Positions 5,777 to 6,364 of a DNA stretch of 6,364 nt are shown here, piece by piece. The position numbers and the translations under genes were made by a program. Under the pieces are notes generated by a model, which saw nothing but the letters and a program-made list of their open reading frames with translations, was not told the DNA's origin and searched no databases. Numbering within the stretch: position 1 is the first letter of the stretch; every line of letters begins with the position of its first letter. This stretch comes from Hyphomicrobium_A sp039933175 (GTDB taxonomy: Bacteria > Pseudomonadota > Alphaproteobacteria > Rhizobiales > Hyphomicrobiaceae): the NCBI GenBank assembly GCA_039933175.1, contig JBDTOR010000143.1, positions 1 through 6,364 on the forward strand, in the 5' to 3' direction.

Positions 5777-6364
5777 TTATTCCGCCGCTGCCCGCGCGGC
5801 ATTGGCGGCGAGCCAGCGGTCGAGGTCGGCCAGCGCGCGCACCGACATGGTGCGTTTTTTTGAGCGGCCCCTGTCCTTACCCTTGAGCCGCTTGCCGTCG
5901 GCGTCTTCAGCCGGGCCGTCGATGTCGGGCAGCAGCCCGTAATTGATGTTCATCGGCTGGAACGAGCGTGAGCCGGCGCCATCGCCGGCCGCATCGTCGG
6001 CGGAGAGATGCCCACCGGTGATATGCGCGATGAGGGCACCGAGCGCGGTCGTTGCCGGCGGCACGGTGAGCGGCCGGCCCAGCCGCTCGGCCGCCGCGAA
6101 GCGCCCGGCCAAGAGACCGATGGCGGCGCTTTCGACGTAGCCTTCAACGCCGGTGATCTGTCCGGCAAAGCGCAGGCGCGGCATTGCCTTGAGACGCAGC
6201 GAGGCATCGAGCAGCTTGGGGCTGTTGAGGAACGTGTTGCGATGCAGGCCGCCGAGGCGCGCGAACTCGGCTTCGGCAAGTCCGGGGATCATGCGGAAGA
6301 TGCGAACCTGCTCGGCGTGCTTCAGCTTGGTCTGGAAGCCGACCATGTTCCACAGCGTGCCGAG
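5777..6364 (-). CDS. trmFO: TrmFO, folate/FAD-dependent tRNA (uracil-54-C5)-methyltransferase (C-terminal part)
   Basis: The frame is open from the window edge and ends at TAA 5779-5777, showing the last 195 residues of a protein normally about 440-480 long. TrmFO uses 5,10-methylenetetrahydrofolate and reduced FAD to make ribothymidine at position 54 of the tRNA T-loop, in the cytoplasm. Family motifs in order are WNMVGFQTKLKHAEQVRIFR, MIPGLAEAEFARLGGLHRNT, FLNSPKLLDAS, FAGQITGVEGYVESAAIGLL and FQPMNINYGLLPDI. A lysine/arginine-rich linker (KRLKGKDRGRSKKR) before the final helix ALADLDRWLAANAARAAAE is of a type I associate with alphaproteobacterial members. The N-terminal FAD-binding domain lies beyond the window. 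The ATG at 6346 is internal, not a start, because conserved residues continue upstream to the edge. The XRE gene follows on the same strand. Identity is secure. Confidence 0.95.
   Translation of the reverse strand, partial: LGTLWNMVGFQTKLKHAEQVRIFRMIPGLAEAEFARLGGLHRNTFLNSPKLLDASLRLKAMPRLRFAGQITGVEGYVESAAIGLLAGRFAAAERLGRPLTVPPATTALGALIAHITGGHLSADDAAGDGAGSRSFQPMNINYGLLPDIDGPAEDADGKRLKGKDRGRSKKRTMSVRALADLDRWLAANAARAAAE

Noticed and set aside
1..6364. CRISPR array, tRNA, rRNA, insertion sequence or prophage genes
   Set aside because: No regularly spaced repeats, cloverleaf, transposase or phage-like proteins were found on either strand.

Overview
The window looks like chromosomal DNA of a GC-rich alphaproteobacterium, most likely of the order Hyphomicrobiales (Rhizobiales). 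The evidence is the strong G/C bias at third codon positions, a NDUFAF3-like (Mth938/DUF498) gene followed by a NDUFAF6-like (phytoene/squalene synthase superfamily) gene as seen next to secDF in this class, an alphaproteobacterial-type TrmFO C-terminus, and a palindromic repeat of the ATGGCC...GGCCAT type common between genes in this group. The genus cannot be fixed from the sequence alone.

Layout, plus strand (1-3553): the last 25 codons of an upstream gene (probably secF, judged from gene order), a small Mth938-domain protein (102-479), a 278-base gap holding two inverted copies of a REP-like palindrome, a NDUFAF6-like protein without the aspartate motifs of true prenyl synthases (758-1555), and a large exported SGNH/GDSL-type hydrolase (1592-3553). 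Layout, minus strand (6364-3566, transcribed leftward): the C-terminal part of trmFO (tRNA U54 methylation), a short XRE-type DNA-binding protein (5686-5369), and a SulP anion transporter with a STAS domain (5281-3566). The two blocks converge, with only 12 bases between the stop codons of the hydrolase and the transporter.

Functional reading: the left part carries bacterial relatives of two mitochondrial complex I assembly factors beside a probable Sec translocon gene, which suggests a membrane-protein biogenesis neighbourhood. The hydrolase is secreted, rich in cysteines, and carries a long N-terminal region I do not recognise. On the other strand the XRE gene lies 87 bases upstream of the SulP gene and may be co-transcribed with it or control it. 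A perfect palindrome precedes the XRE gene, and the SulP ribosome-binding site lies inside a perfect 7-bp hairpin. I found no phage, insertion sequence, CRISPR array, tRNA or defence system. The most interesting points are the NDUFAF3/NDUFAF6 pair, the unusual hydrolase, and the hairpin that could mask the SulP translation start.
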